The notes below the pieces were generated by a model. It was not told the origin of the DNA and did not search any database. It saw nothing but the letters and a program-made list of their open reading frames with translations. A program made the position numbers and the translations under genes. From assembly GCF_000204415.1 (NCBI RefSeq), contig NC_015416.1, forward strand, positions 2,852,001-2,916,000: 64,000 nt of DNA. The letters are read 5' to 3'. The stretch is from Methanothrix soehngenii GP6. GTDB taxonomy: Archaea; Halobacteriota; Methanosarcinia; Methanotrichales; Methanotrichaceae. Of this stretch, positions 16,540-25,953 are shown one piece after another; position 1 is the stretch's first letter; each line of letters opens with the position of its first letter.

Positions 16540-19500
16540 TCAAGGGATATCATAATTTGATGCACAGCAGCTCGATAGGTTTCGCTCCAACTCATCATAG
16601 TATTTCTCTTGTTCTAAAAAGCAGTCAATAACCTCCGTGCTTACATTGAAGCATGGAGCGGGCTTCCAGCTGCCCCATTCTGCATTTATTAGCGTTGCAT
16701 TTGAGCCAGAGCTCCAATAATTCCATTCAATTGGCAGCTCCGGGCAACAGGAGAGCGGCTGATAGTAAGCCTCAAAGAGGGTATGGTTCTCGGCTTCAAT
16801 TCTAGTGTCATTATAGCCGGTTGACACGCTCACGTAATTATCATATATCTGGCGGCCGTTCTCGACCCTGGCTCTCAGCTTTATGGTCATCGTTCTGCCA
16901 ATGTCCAGTGACGAGATAGTCCAATTGATGAATTGGCCATCAACTTCTGGCCTCTGGCTGGAGTCGATGAAGCTCAGGCCCGGAGGAAGCCTGTCCGAAA
17001 CATCCAATTTCTTGAGCGGCCTGCTGCCGTCATTGGTGACATTGATAAGGAAGAGGACTATATTATCATCCTGCATAATGGCTTTCTTCTCAATGTTCAC
17101 ATGCACATAGCGGTGCAAGGGCTCAGGATGCAGGCTGATGGCGGTATCAATGTTGAATTTGCCTACAAAGCTCTGATCTAGCCGCACCTTTTCATAATCT
17201 GGGCCATTTCCCTGGAGGATTGCAGTATCCATGGACCCGTTGAAGGAGCCTATAAACTTCAATGATGACAAATCCATTTCTGCCTCTTTTTCGATGTAAG
17301 AGGCGGATCGAATCTCTTCGCTTATGATGAGCTCCTGCTCTGGATCTTTGGTCTGCATGCCTTCCCGCCATAGGCTTCCGCCGCTAGTGTTCATGGATCC
17401 CAGGGTCTCTTTTTGCGGCGAGTAGAGCATCTTGACGTTCTTTGTGATGCTGCTTGAATCCATCGATTCCTGAGCTGAATAGTAACCGCTCCCATGCTCA
17501 AAGGATCTTTGAGATTCTGTTCGCTTGTCCGAGGACACTCGCCCTTTGCCTGTGATCGACCTATCTTGTCTTACATTCTCTCCATAAGAGTCAATAGATT
17601 GAAACACTTTAAAACTGCCATGATAATCTTCATCTATCATTTCTTTTATGCTATGGGAGCTGTCCTGTGCATTCTTCCTATAACTGATTCGAGCTATTCC
17701 AGAATCATGGCTGGCGTCTGAACGATATACTGTCTGGTTCATGTCCACATCAAAGCTGCTGTCTTTTTGCAGGCTGTGGACATAAAGGTAATTTTCTGTG
17801 ACCACTTCTCCTCGAATATAATTTGCCGCTGATGTTCTGTCCGACCACAGGGATTGGTAGTCTATGCTTCGTTTGCCGGGCAGCTGGAAAGTAGAACGCC
17901 CATAGCTGGCAAAGATATCCTTTTTTAGACTCACGCTCTTGTTCTTTGATACCAAGCGCGAACTCTCATCCTCCTCGTAGTGGCCGCTCCCGTGCTCCGA
18001 AGTAGTGATCCTTGTTCCGGCAGCTCCGAGAATGGTGACCACCACAGAGCTGCTACTGACAGGGATTGGCATAGATTCATAGTACCCCCGGATCTCGACC
18101 CTGTTTGTGAGCGAGCGCTCCGCTTCTTCCGTGGATAGACTCTTTCGCATGCGGATAAAGCCATCGCCTTCTACAGATGAGGTTTCATCGAAGACCATCT
18201 GCGTCTTCTTGGGTATATGAACATCGAGAACTATCGTGCCGTTTGCCCTCGGAGTCAGATTGCCGATCATCCAGGTGAGATTTTTTCCGTTTATGATGTT
18301 AGGATGAGGAGTTGCTCCGAGAAAATCAACTTCTGGAAGCATATCCGTTATGCTCACATTCTCAGCGGTAAAATCGGTGTCGGAGTTTCCATATTTTATT
18401 GTATAGGTGATATTCTCACCTCGAGCGGCGGCAGTCGCATTTGCCTCCTTCTTGATCCATAATGAATGGACGACGTAGGTCTCCAGTGTTTTATTCGTGC
18501 CTTCTGTTTGCGAAGAGTTTATCTGATATGTGTTGAAGACCGAACCAGCGTTGTCTTTGAATGTGTCTTTGCCCTTGGCCTTCACGAAGATCTCGATGGT
18601 CCCTCCGGATCCGGGCAGCAGATCTCCAACATACCACCAGTGGTGTCTTCCTGAGCTCTCATTGATGAGAAGTGGATCTGATAGAGAATACTTAAAATCG
18701 ACTTTTTCATCCAAATAATCATGGATCACAACATCGGTCTGCTTCACAGAGCCATTATTTCTGTAGTCTATGGTGTAATTCAGATGCTCCCCTGGGAAAA
18801 TTATGCGGGATGAGGCCCTTTTTCCAATTACCAGCCCTTCTCCGGTTACAGTTGTATTGGCCCAGGCAACGGCATGCGATCCTTCTTTACACCACATATC
18901 AATGCGATTGGTGATTATTGATCCCGGTGTTAGAATATCCTTCAATCTGGCCTGGATCGCTATCTTGCCGGACTCTTCTTTATCCAGATCTCCAATGGTC
19001 CAGGCATCAATTGTGCCCGGATCCGGAGCAGGGCTTGCCCATATGAACTCCAGGCTCTCATTGTAGGTCTCTTTTAGCATTACCTCGTGAGCATCCTGAC
19101 CGCCGTTATTTTTATATGCGATGGTATAATTAATAGTACCATTGAATTGCACTGGATCTGGCTCATCATCTTTAAAAACGCTCAAAATTGGATTTTGCTT
19201 GAATATCTCCAAAGAATATGTATCTGAATCGGATACCTCTTGGCCAGCTCCCGTCTTCGCCTTCACAGTGGCGATGTTTTTGAGGATATATTTCTCCTCG
19301 TAAACTATGTAGCCCGGCGTTTTTTTGTATTCTTTGCTTATTATAACTCCGTTATAATCTTCTATTATGATCAATGTATCTCCTGTAATATAATCCGTAA
19401 TGGTAATGGTCTTCAAGCCCACAGATGGATTATCGTATTCGATCTTCATGTACTCATTCGTTCCCGGATGCGGATAGTAGTATTCCTCCTCCGAGAGAAT

Positions 19501-20448
19501 CTTTCCTTTTGGATCGTATCGAGTGGTCAAATTCAATTGCGAGACGGGATCTCTATAGTAAGTGACGCTTAAATTCCCTTGCGGATCTATAATCCTCTTC
19601 AGGCTCTCCTCAGTCACTTCATTGACATAGTAGTAGGAGGTATAGTTGATGCCAGCCATCTGCATGCTCTCAATAGTTAGCGTTGCCGCATGCGGATCGA
19701 ACTCTTTTTGCAGTCTTCTCATCTTCTCCAGATTGATTTCCATGCGAGTTCTCAGCCGCAGTAGCTTCTCAATCATATCCTGCTCCCTGTAACCAGTGCT
19801 AGCCATGATGCGCAGTATGGTATAATTGGCAGGATCATGAATCTCGTAAAGACATTCATATTGCCATGATTGGCCCGGCTCCAATGCTTCGTCACCTCCC
19901 CCACCTCCAACCCGAGTTGGATGGCAGTTCGGCCCCCAATCATGAGTATCGGTGAGGTTTATTTCATAAAGAGTGACTCCGCCGGTATTGGTTACGTTAT
20001 ATGTATAAACGACTGTATCGCCCACCCTCACTGGTGGGCTATATCTGCAGTCTTTTTTTAGGCGAATCTCTGCTTTTGCTGCGGGCAAGACCAGCATCTC
20101 AATCTGGTTTTCATTAATGCAGCCGCTTACGTTGCTCTCTATTTTCAGTTCGATCAGAACGGTGGTAGAATTCTCTACAAGGGGAGCTGTCCACTGAAAT
20201 GAGCTCTGGCTCGCGTTAAGTGGAGTGCCTCCAGTTGCTGACCAGCTATAATTGTAGCTCTGCCCCTCAGGGGCTAAAGGTGCGGAGATCGTATAGGATA
20301 CGCCACCGATGATCTGATTCGGCTCTGCGCTGACGGGAAGGATTAGTGCCAAGATTATAGCTAGTGATAGCCATGTACACATATGGGCGATTTCTGGACT
20401 CTTTGACCTTCCGGAGGAAGGCGCGCGCAAGCACAGAAGCTTAATCAT
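16540..20448 (-). CDS. Large exported DUF11-repeat surface protein
   Basis: A 1302-aa protein. A signal peptide hydrophobic core lies at residues 26-41 (LSLAIILALILPVSA), and M23 is an alternative start. Several DUF11-type beta-sandwich repeats follow (about 120-230, 440-560, 565-680, 690-790; motifs VVYTYNVTNTGGV, INYTIAYKNNGGQDAHEV, LNYTIDYRNNGSV, ITYTIKYGNSDT), then a serine-rich unclassified region (about 800-1130), one more DUF11 repeat (IVLFLINVTNDGSRPLKKL) and a cysteine-containing C-terminus. Many NxS/T sequons suggest cell-surface glycosylation. No C-terminal anchor is seen. The start ATGATTAA overlaps the stop of the 289-aa gene, so translation is coupled. A cell-envelope or adhesive role is likely from the family. 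Confidence 0.85.
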   Translation of the reverse strand: MIKLLCLRAPSSGRSKSPEIAHMCTWLSLAIILALILPVSAEPNQIIGGVSYTISAPLAPEGQSYNYSWSATGGTPLNASQSSFQWTAPLVENSTTVLIELKIESNVSGCINENQIEMLVLPAAKAEIRLKKDCRYSPPVRVGDTVVYTYNVTNTGGVTLYEINLTDTHDWGPNCHPTRVGGGGGDEALEPGQSWQYECLYEIHDPANYTILRIMASTGYREQDMIEKLLRLRTRMEINLEKMRRLQKEFDPHAATLTIESMQMAGINYTSYYYVNEVTEESLKRIIDPQGNLSVTYYRDPVSQLNLTTRYDPKGKILSEEEYYYPHPGTNEYMKIEYDNPSVGLKTITITDYITGDTLIIIEDYNGVIISKEYKKTPGYIVYEEKYILKNIATVKAKTGAGQEVSDSDTYSLEIFKQNPILSVFKDDEPDPVQFNGTINYTIAYKNNGGQDAHEVMLKETYNESLEFIWASPAPDPGTIDAWTIGDLDKEESGKIAIQARLKDILTPGSIITNRIDMWCKEGSHAVAWANTTVTGEGLVIGKRASSRIIFPGEHLNYTIDYRNNGSVKQTDVVIHDYLDEKVDFKYSLSDPLLINESSGRHHWWYVGDLLPGSGGTIEIFVKAKGKDTFKDNAGSVFNTYQINSSQTEGTNKTLETYVVHSLWIKKEANATAAARGENITYTIKYGNSDTDFTAENVSITDMLPEVDFLGATPHPNIINGKNLTWMIGNLTPRANGTIVLDVHIPKKTQMVFDETSSVEGDGFIRMRKSLSTEEAERSLTNRVEIRGYYESMPIPVSSSSVVVTILGAAGTRITTSEHGSGHYEEDESSRLVSKNKSVSLKKDIFASYGRSTFQLPGKRSIDYQSLWSDRTSAANYIRGEVVTENYLYVHSLQKDSSFDVDMNQTVYRSDASHDSGIARISYRKNAQDSSHSIKEMIDEDYHGSFKVFQSIDSYGENVRQDRSITGKGRVSSDKRTESQRSFEHGSGYYSAQESMDSSSITKNVKMLYSPQKETLGSMNTSGGSLWREGMQTKDPEQELIISEEIRSASYIEKEAEMDLSSLKFIGSFNGSMDTAILQGNGPDYEKVRLDQSFVGKFNIDTAISLHPEPLHRYVHVNIEKKAIMQDDNIVLFLINVTNDGSRPLKKLDVSDRLPPGLSFIDSSQRPEVDGQFINWTISSLDIGRTMTIKLRARVENGRQIYDNYVSVSTGYNDTRIEAENHTLFEAYYQPLSCCPELPIEWNYWSSGSNATLINAEWGSWKPAPCFNVSTEVIDCFLEQEKYYDELERNLSSCCASNYDIP

Positions 20449-21310
20449 TGAGCGTCTCAGTCCCTGAGGTCAGTTCGATCACATTGCTTGGCACTTCAAC
20501 AACCAGAATCCTGAGGCTGTCCGTGCAGCTCTGAACCAGCCTGCCATGGTCATCATTCCAATCTATGCTAAGCTGCAGAATATGATACCCACTTCCATAG
20601 TCTCTCCAATCAACCTGAAGGCCTTCCTCTGCCGACTCGTCTTCTGCATCCATTCCATCTATTCTCCAAACCAATTGGGGCTTTAATTCGGGTGCCCTCG
20701 TGATCTGGGGCAGATATGTGGCGATGATGCTCTCACAAGGAATGCTCGGCCCTTCAATTTGGCAGCTCGGAGGTGTCAGATCAATGGAGCCAGTCTCACG
20801 ATAGCATTTGGTATTTCGATTGCTGCATCTCCGATTAGCATTGGAGCAATCGATGCCATTGGCCGTCTCCCAGTTTATGACCAGATTCTCTATCCTTACC
20901 TCCTGGCCGCAGCTAAATGAGAATCCATATAAGGAGAGAGAATTCTCAGAGCCTGCGGGAATGGTATCCAGAACGCAGAGGCCTCCATCATCGTAATGGG
21001 ATTCCTGCAGAGCACCATCCACATATATGTCGCATAAGAGAATTACTGCATATCGAGGACTATTGGCATTGTTCTTAAATCTGGCCCATATATAGGCATC
21101 TACTGAGCTATTCTGAGCGCAAGCAGATAGCAAATTTCCCTGAGCATCCCCCAGCCAGAGATCGGTTATCGTTACATCCTTGGCGCGACAGTGAAAATTG
21201 CAGTCAGGCCAATCTGATCCTGCTGCAGAGCTCAGGATAAATGGGAAAAATAGACATAAAATGGCCGAGAGGCAGATAGTCTCTTTGGAATTGCTGAGGA
21301 TGGATTTCAT
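20441..21310 (-). CDS. Exported protein coupled to the DUF11 surface protein
   Basis: A 289-aa protein with a signal peptide (residues 1-31, AILCLFFPFILSSAAG). The N-terminal part holds DVTITDLWLGDAQGNLLSAC and ARFKNNANSPRYAVILLCDIYVDG, a pattern found in large archaeal and bacterial surface proteins. The C-terminal part looks PKD-like (CQIEGPSIPCESI, then LVWRIDG, then VDWRDYGSGYHILQLSI) and ends VVEVPSNVIELTSG. Its last eight bases overlap the start of the 1302-aa gene. The two were perhaps once a single surface protein or form a secreted pair. The 138-codon frame at 21455 resembles its C-terminal part. Confidence 0.8.
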   Translation of the reverse strand: MKSILSNSKETICLSAILCLFFPFILSSAAGSDWPDCNFHCRAKDVTITDLWLGDAQGNLLSACAQNSSVDAYIWARFKNNANSPRYAVILLCDIYVDGALQESHYDDGGLCVLDTIPAGSENSLSLYGFSFSCGQEVRIENLVINWETANGIDCSNANRRCSNRNTKCYRETGSIDLTPPSCQIEGPSIPCESIIATYLPQITRAPELKPQLVWRIDGMDAEDESAEEGLQVDWRDYGSGYHILQLSIDWNDDHGRLVQSCTDSLRILVVEVPSNVIELTSGTETLND

Positions 21311-21454
21311 AGTCTATATCCTGCACTTTTTTAAATAATTATTTATATTTAACATATCATCATGCGTTTTGCCCATCGGCAGCCGATTGCCAGGCCAGTC
21401 CAATATTTAATAAAAATGAGCCACCAGGCAATGCCCTGGTGCCCATAATTTGCA

Positions 21455-21871
21455 TCACGTTACAGTTATCGTATTGAGCGGCACATCCACAATCACAACT
21501 TGCTTTTGGCATGATCCCTGGAAAACATAGGGTGATTTCTTGCCGAAGTACCCTGTCATTATAACATATGTGCCGGAATTCTCAGCCCATTCATTCCATT
21601 TGATGTTTATGTTGGACCCATCTCCGACCTTGGAATCGGCATTGCCGTTGTATTCCAGATTTTCAGGAACTTCGCCTTGCTTGAACACCCACCAGCGCTG
21701 ATTGACCTGGCCGGGAGTGCTTTCTGTGCTATATTTGTGATTTTTATCATCGATGATGCAAATCTGATCCGATGAATCTGTTGTTATTGAGCACTGACCT
21801 GGGGTCACAATCGGGAAGGTCATGCAGGCCTGGTTGATACAAAGTGCAGCCTCACGAGCTGTAACCAACAC
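21455..21871 (-). pseudogene. C-terminal remnant of a PKD-like surface protein
   Basis: The 138-codon frame has only a GTG start and no signal peptide. Its layout (CSITTDSSDQIC, then QRWWVFKQGE, then IKWNEWAENSGTYVIMTGYFG, then VVIVDVPLNTITVT) parallels the C-terminal half of the 289-aa protein just downstream. The homologous reading stops at about 21877, where AT-rich transposon sequence begins, so the 5' part was probably lost through insertion or deletion. Whether the fragment is expressed is unknown. Confidence 0.55.
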
Positions 21872-22049
21872 CTCGAAGTGGCACTATCTAGAAATCAAGT
21901 GAAATTTGTTTTTTACCAGCGATAGATTGTCTCATTTATGATATTATTGCTAATGTGGTTACACAAATCGGCCCATTTGGTTTGATTAAAGCAAATTTAT
22001 CAGAATAATTTATAAAATAATTTTGTATTTTAAAAAAAATTACTAAGCT

Positions 22050-23457
22050 ACTGTACTTTCCAAGTTTCTCCTTTGTTTATAATTTTTAATTTATCTTATT
22101 ATTCATATCTTCATTCCAAGGCTCTTGAGTATATATAGCAATCCCCCATCAGGTACAGGCAAATTAAAATATGTCATGACAAATTCAAATGTTTCTCCAA
22201 CAGCTTGCATTTTTACTCTATCGACCATGTCGCCCATCGTTCTTGATTTTGAGCCATCTTTAGGTGGCGGATTATCTATTTCCCATAAGAGAATTGCAGT
22301 CCATACTGAAAAAACCATTTGAATAAATCTTTCAATTGAGTGTTTATCTCTTAATTGGTAATCTTTAAATCCTAATTTTTGATTTGCCTCTCTATGAGCT
22401 GTTTCTATATCCCATCTGTCCTCGTAAATTGAGAGTATTTCTTTCAATGAAAGCGATCCATTAGTGCTGATTATATATTTTGTCGTGCTATCTTTTTTTC
22501 TCTTGGAGATAACAAGCTTAACTTCGCCTACCTTGTCTATGATTACCTTCTTTTCAAATGCATAATAGGTCTTCTTTTTTCCACGAACACTAACTGTTGT
22601 CTTAATAAAAAATTTATCTTCAATTTGATTCGCTAGATCTCTGACTTGGAAATACATATCCCTATTTATTCCGACTTTCTTATCAGACTTGATTTGGCAT
22701 ACGATATTATGCCCTAGCTTAAGGCACTTGCTAAATAGATCAGAAGAAAACCACCAGCTATCGAAAACGATATAAAGATCGATGCTTTTTGGTACAACTA
22801 ATGGTTTGATGATCTCTTCAAAGGCAATCTCCATTTTTGTTTTAAAATTCTCATTTTCGTCATCATTCTTAATATACATCTTAGCTTTATGTGGAATAAA
22901 TAGTCCTTTTGATTGGACAACAGAGGTAACGAAATTGTTACCCCAAATATAGGCTTCTTTACTATGATCGTAAAATTTGCCCACACCATCTGTTTGGTTT
23001 CCTTCTTTCTCATTGTATGTATCATCAATTATTAATAATAGTTTATCGTTCTCTTTCAAACATAAACTATCGATGAAAAGATCCACCTTGCGTTGTGCAA
23101 CTTCATTTTCATCCCAATTCGCATCGCTAAAGAACCAATTATATGAAGAACGTGATTTTTTCCCTTTGCTGCAATCTGCCATAGTATCACAAAGGTTAGA
23201 AACGGTCTTGGATTTATCACATACGCTCAACGCGCCACACAGATCTCGAAATGATCCGTAACTCGGTTTTGTGAAGAGATCCCTAAACTTATCTAAAAAC
23301 GGCTCCAATTGCAACGGTACCTTTACTATTTTGATCATTTTACTCCCGAAGAAGGGATTCTGATCCAAGTATAAAAGCTTTAATTTTCTATGGGAAATTT
23401 ATGGTTTGAGTTAACAGGAGAATATTATAAATCTGTTAAAAAGTTGGAAAGTACAGT
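22050..23457 (-). mobile_element. IS4-superfamily element (ISH3/IS701-like)
   Basis: The 1408-bp element has inverted ends ACTGTACTTTCCAA (22050) and TTGGAAAGTACAGT (to 23457). AAGCT is duplicated at 22045-22049 and 23458-23462. It carries one complete transposase gene. Base composition is clearly AT-richer than the surrounding housekeeping genes. A 4-5-bp target duplication suits the ISH3 or IS701 groups better than classical IS4. Confidence 0.85.
22103..23368 (-). CDS. IS4-superfamily DDE transposase
   Basis: A 421-aa transposase. Catalytic residues are visible in LLLIIDDTYNEKEG (first Asp), DLYIVFDSWWFSSDL (second Asp) and the Y-(2)-R-(3)-E type signature YEDRWDIETAHREANQKLGFKDYQLR. The last block is typical of the IS701/ISH3 branch of the IS4 superfamily. 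The frame and both element ends are intact, so the copy may be functional. An ATG 30 bases downstream (MIKIVKV) is an alternative start. Confidence 0.9.
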   Translation of the reverse strand: MDQNPFFGSKMIKIVKVPLQLEPFLDKFRDLFTKPSYGSFRDLCGALSVCDKSKTVSNLCDTMADCSKGKKSRSSYNWFFSDANWDENEVAQRKVDLFIDSLCLKENDKLLLIIDDTYNEKEGNQTDGVGKFYDHSKEAYIWGNNFVTSVVQSKGLFIPHKAKMYIKNDDENENFKTKMEIAFEEIIKPLVVPKSIDLYIVFDSWWFSSDLFSKCLKLGHNIVCQIKSDKKVGINRDMYFQVRDLANQIEDKFFIKTTVSVRGKKKTYYAFEKKVIIDKVGEVKLVISKRKKDSTTKYIISTNGSLSLKEILSIYEDRWDIETAHREANQKLGFKDYQLRDKHSIERFIQMVFSVWTAILLWEIDNPPPKDGSKSRTMGDMVDRVKMQAVGETFEFVMTYFNLPVPDGGLLYILKSLGMKI

Positions 23458-23504
23458 AAGCTAACGCTATTGTTTTAGAATCTGGTTAGGCGATGCCGAA
23501 TCTT

Positions 23505-24815
23505 TTAACCCGTATCTAGAAAAGGAATGAACATAAAGAATGCATTGAGTAGAGACTTTTGAGGCCTTCCAAAGACTCCTGCTCTCTTTAGCGCAGAGAG
23601 CTTTATCTGCTCTTTGATTCCTGGTTCCTCTAATTGTTTTTTTCTATGAGTCTTGAGACTTGTTGAATAGTAATTTTCTATGGGATTGTTTGTAGCCGGG
23701 GCATTATCGGTAAAGTAAAATGCTGTAAGGTTTGGCCAAAGCTCTTCGATTTTATCCAGCCTCTTTCTAACGGATATCATAAACGAGTCGGATTGCATCT
23801 TTAAAAATTTAAAATTATTTAAAGCTTCATGATAAGTTCTTTGCTCAAGGTTTTTGCTTTCTCTTCTACGTCTCAATTCCAGACGTCGAACAAAATCATA
23901 AAATAGGTGCTTGGCTTCTGCAATCCATGATTTGTATTCCTTGTTGCTTCTCTGTCTCATCATTTTCTCTTCTTCGATCAAGGTGGAAAGGAATTCAATC
24001 TCAAGTTCACGGTTAAAAAATATGTTAAGCATTTTGTATTTAAGCAATTCCTGTTCGATGCTTGTTTTTCGAGGAAAATCATTGACTATGAGCTTATTCA
24101 AGTGGAGCAAACAGAATTGATGGATTACCTTGTTGCCGAATACTCTTTTAAAAACATTGCTGTATCCTCTGTAAAGGTCTGTGACAATAAATATCTGCTT
24201 TTGAGTGTCGAGATTTCTTCGAAGGAAACCTTCGATAGTATCGGCATCTTTTGAATCGAAAAGCTCATCCGCGATTACTTGCCTTGTTACCGAATCAAGG
24301 AGTGTCAAACGATACTTTTGGTTTCGTCCTGCCTTGGGATGTTGCTCGTCATAATGCACGAACTGGATATTTTTGACCGAAGGGACATCTGTCTCCTCAA
24401 TCGCGCACTGGACCATGTTCCGGATGGTATCTTTATCCCGAGGATACAGATAGCCCATTATCGATTCTATCACTTCATAAGATACGTGATTAAGCCTCAG
24501 ACGTGTGCAGATTTCCGTGACAATCCCGAAGAAGTCTGTCTTTAGCTTGATCCAGAAGTCTCGATCTTCTTCGGTTGACTTCCCGCAAGCGCCACATAAA
24601 TATTTCCCGACGTTTGCCCCTCCGAGATGTCTCTTCTGGCAGGTGTTAAAACCATTATGGCTCATTGGATGGCCACATTCGGGACATAATGGCGGCACTA
24701 TTTTCCGAAAAATACCGCTCGCAGTAAATTCAAAGTCGTTTGAGTAATCCTGGAAGATATTTGAAAGCATTTCACGATACGGAAAATTTATCAAGCTTAA
24801 TTGCATCTCAGTCAT
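23505..24815 (-). CDS. DDE transposase of uncertain IS family
   Basis: A 436-aa protein with an N-terminal zinc finger (CPECGHPM, then CQKRHLGGANVGKYLCGAC). The RNase-H-like core has YDEQHPKAGRNQKYRLTLLD, IFIVTDLYRGYSNVF and, near the C-terminus, FYFTDNAPATNNPIENYYST, giving Asp-Asp-Glu candidates. The overall plan resembles zinc-finger DDE transposases of archaeal elements, but I cannot fix the family. No inverted repeats are clear directly beside it. GGCAC..TCTA-type sequences near 21879 and (inverted) near 24871 could be its ends, in which case the IS4-type element is nested in its left flank. Confidence 0.82.
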   Translation of the reverse strand: MTEMQLSLINFPYREMLSNIFQDYSNDFEFTASGIFRKIVPPLCPECGHPMSHNGFNTCQKRHLGGANVGKYLCGACGKSTEEDRDFWIKLKTDFFGIVTEICTRLRLNHVSYEVIESIMGYLYPRDKDTIRNMVQCAIEETDVPSVKNIQFVHYDEQHPKAGRNQKYRLTLLDSVTRQVIADELFDSKDADTIEGFLRRNLDTQKQIFIVTDLYRGYSNVFKRVFGNKVIHQFCLLHLNKLIVNDFPRKTSIEQELLKYKMLNIFFNRELEIEFLSTLIEEEKMMRQRSNKEYKSWIAEAKHLFYDFVRRLELRRRRESKNLEQRTYHEALNNFKFLKMQSDSFMISVRKRLDKIEELWPNLTAFYFTDNAPATNNPIENYYSTSLKTHRKKQLEEPGIKEQIKLSALKRAGVFGRPQKSLLNAFFMFIPFLDTG

Positions 24816-24888
24816 TGTAGGGTCACACAGGGTACATGATTATCATAATATTAATAACTTGTGATAGAATGTGCCCTGCCTACATCAC

Positions 24889-25104
24889 TTATTTAGGAGA
24901 TTGTGCCGGAAAGAGATAAAGCCGCTGACCAGTATAACCCAAGCCATTCAGGATCATAGCTTTGATAATTACTGAATGAGGAAGATTTCGCGAGCCTCTC
25001 TTTGGAAGGACCTGATCAATTACATCCGCGATATTCAATGCATCGAACGTGCCTGCTACTATGCCAAGGTGGCCTATCAAGTAAGATTGGACATCCATCT
25101 CCAT
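24889..25104 (-). pseudogene. N-terminal fragment of an IS1634-family transposase
   Basis: The 71 codons encode SYLIGHLGIVAGTFDALNIADVIDQVLP, then LPHSVIIKAMILNGLGY and RLYLFP, the conserved beginning of IS1634 transposases (normally over 500 aa). Homology ends at about 24907 and a stop follows soon after. The remainder was removed, probably when the neighbouring transposon arrived. Confidence 0.8.
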
Positions 25105-25224
25105 GCTGCTTCCCTTCTAGGAAGAAGATGCAGCTGCTATTAAATAATCTTTCCTATTTTAATCATAGGCTATTTCTTGGATTATTTTATGCGAAGTGCG
25201 GAATGTGGGTTTTATGAGCACCCT

Positions 25225-25262
25225 CAGGATATCGAAGCCGAAGTTCCGGGCTCGATATCCTG
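25225..25262. repeat. Strong hairpin in intergenic DNA
   Basis: CAGGATATCG (25225-25234) pairs perfectly with CGATATCCTG (25253-25262), and the stem can continue inward as AGCC/GGGCT. The interval 25105-25438 otherwise shows no convincing gene; a 78-codon frame across the hairpin is probably chance. The hairpin lies downstream of the IscA-like gene and could be its terminator or a transposon end. Confidence 0.6.
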
Positions 25263-25438
25263 CAAAGTCCGACCTCGGAGCGGTCTGTAGCAATAAACGA
25301 TAGCAATCGTTTGGATTCACGGTTTTGCGCCATAGATACGATCAGGCCATTGACTGGCACCCCGAGTCGACCCACACATTTTCCCTGAATAATGCAGTAT
25401 TGCAGTTTAAAAATCGAAACCAACTGGCAAAAAATAGT

Positions 25439-25828
25439 TTAGCTGCAGCCGCAGCCTCCGCCATGGCCGTGGTCGCATCCTCCATGATCGTGGTCACAGC
25501 TGTCATGATCATGATCACATGTGCCGGCATTGCCACATGAGCTGCAACCGGAAAGCTCGTCCTCTGGGCCGCGAATAATAAATCCAGTTCCACGGTCATC
25601 ATCAACATAATCGATGATGGTCTCTGCCAAAAGCTCAGCATCCTTGGGCTCCATGTGGATTTTAATCCCCCTGCTCTCGAATATGACATCGTCCTTCTCT
25701 GCGTCGCCTAGCGTCATGCCATAGTTCGCGCCAGATGGATCGACTGCCGCCAGGAACATCCTTATGACCTTATCCTCCACCACCTTGCTTTTAAGCATAT
25801 CAGCCGCTTCTTTTGTAATCTCAATCAT
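25439..25828 (-). CDS. IscA/HesB-like Fe-S protein with His/Cys-rich tail
   Basis: A 129-aa protein. Residues 1-95 follow the A-type Fe-S carrier (HesB/IscA) pattern: MIEITKEAADMLKSKV, IRMFLAAVDPSGANYGMTLGD, GIKIHMEP, then DYVDDDRGTGFIIRGP. The first ligand cysteine of the family (in GCxG) is replaced by PSGANYG, while cysteines occur after the core (GCSSCG). The last 30 residues are a run of Cys, Asp, His and Gly (CDHDHDSCDHDHGGC and on), a likely metal-binding tail. I start at the ATG at 25828 because GGAGTG lies six bases upstream; a longer frame to 25912 has no support. Role in Fe-S assembly or metal storage is inferred. Confidence 0.82.
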   Translation of the reverse strand: MIEITKEAADMLKSKVVEDKVIRMFLAAVDPSGANYGMTLGDAEKDDVIFESRGIKIHMEPKDAELLAETIIDYVDDDRGTGFIIRGPEDELSGCSSCGNAGTCDHDHDSCDHDHGGCDHGHGGGCGCS

Positions 25829-25953
25829 GAATAGCACTCCAAATGTTATCTGCACAAAACTGATATTTAAAGGTAGCATGCATCTGCAATTGGAGCCTGG
25901 AAATCCGAGCATAGGATAGAGGATTTATCATAGAGCAGTGGTATGTGACAATC

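Noticed and set aside
25187-25423. 78-codon minus-strand frame near the IS1634 fragment
   Set aside because: It runs through a 10-bp perfect hairpin and shows no protein-like pattern.
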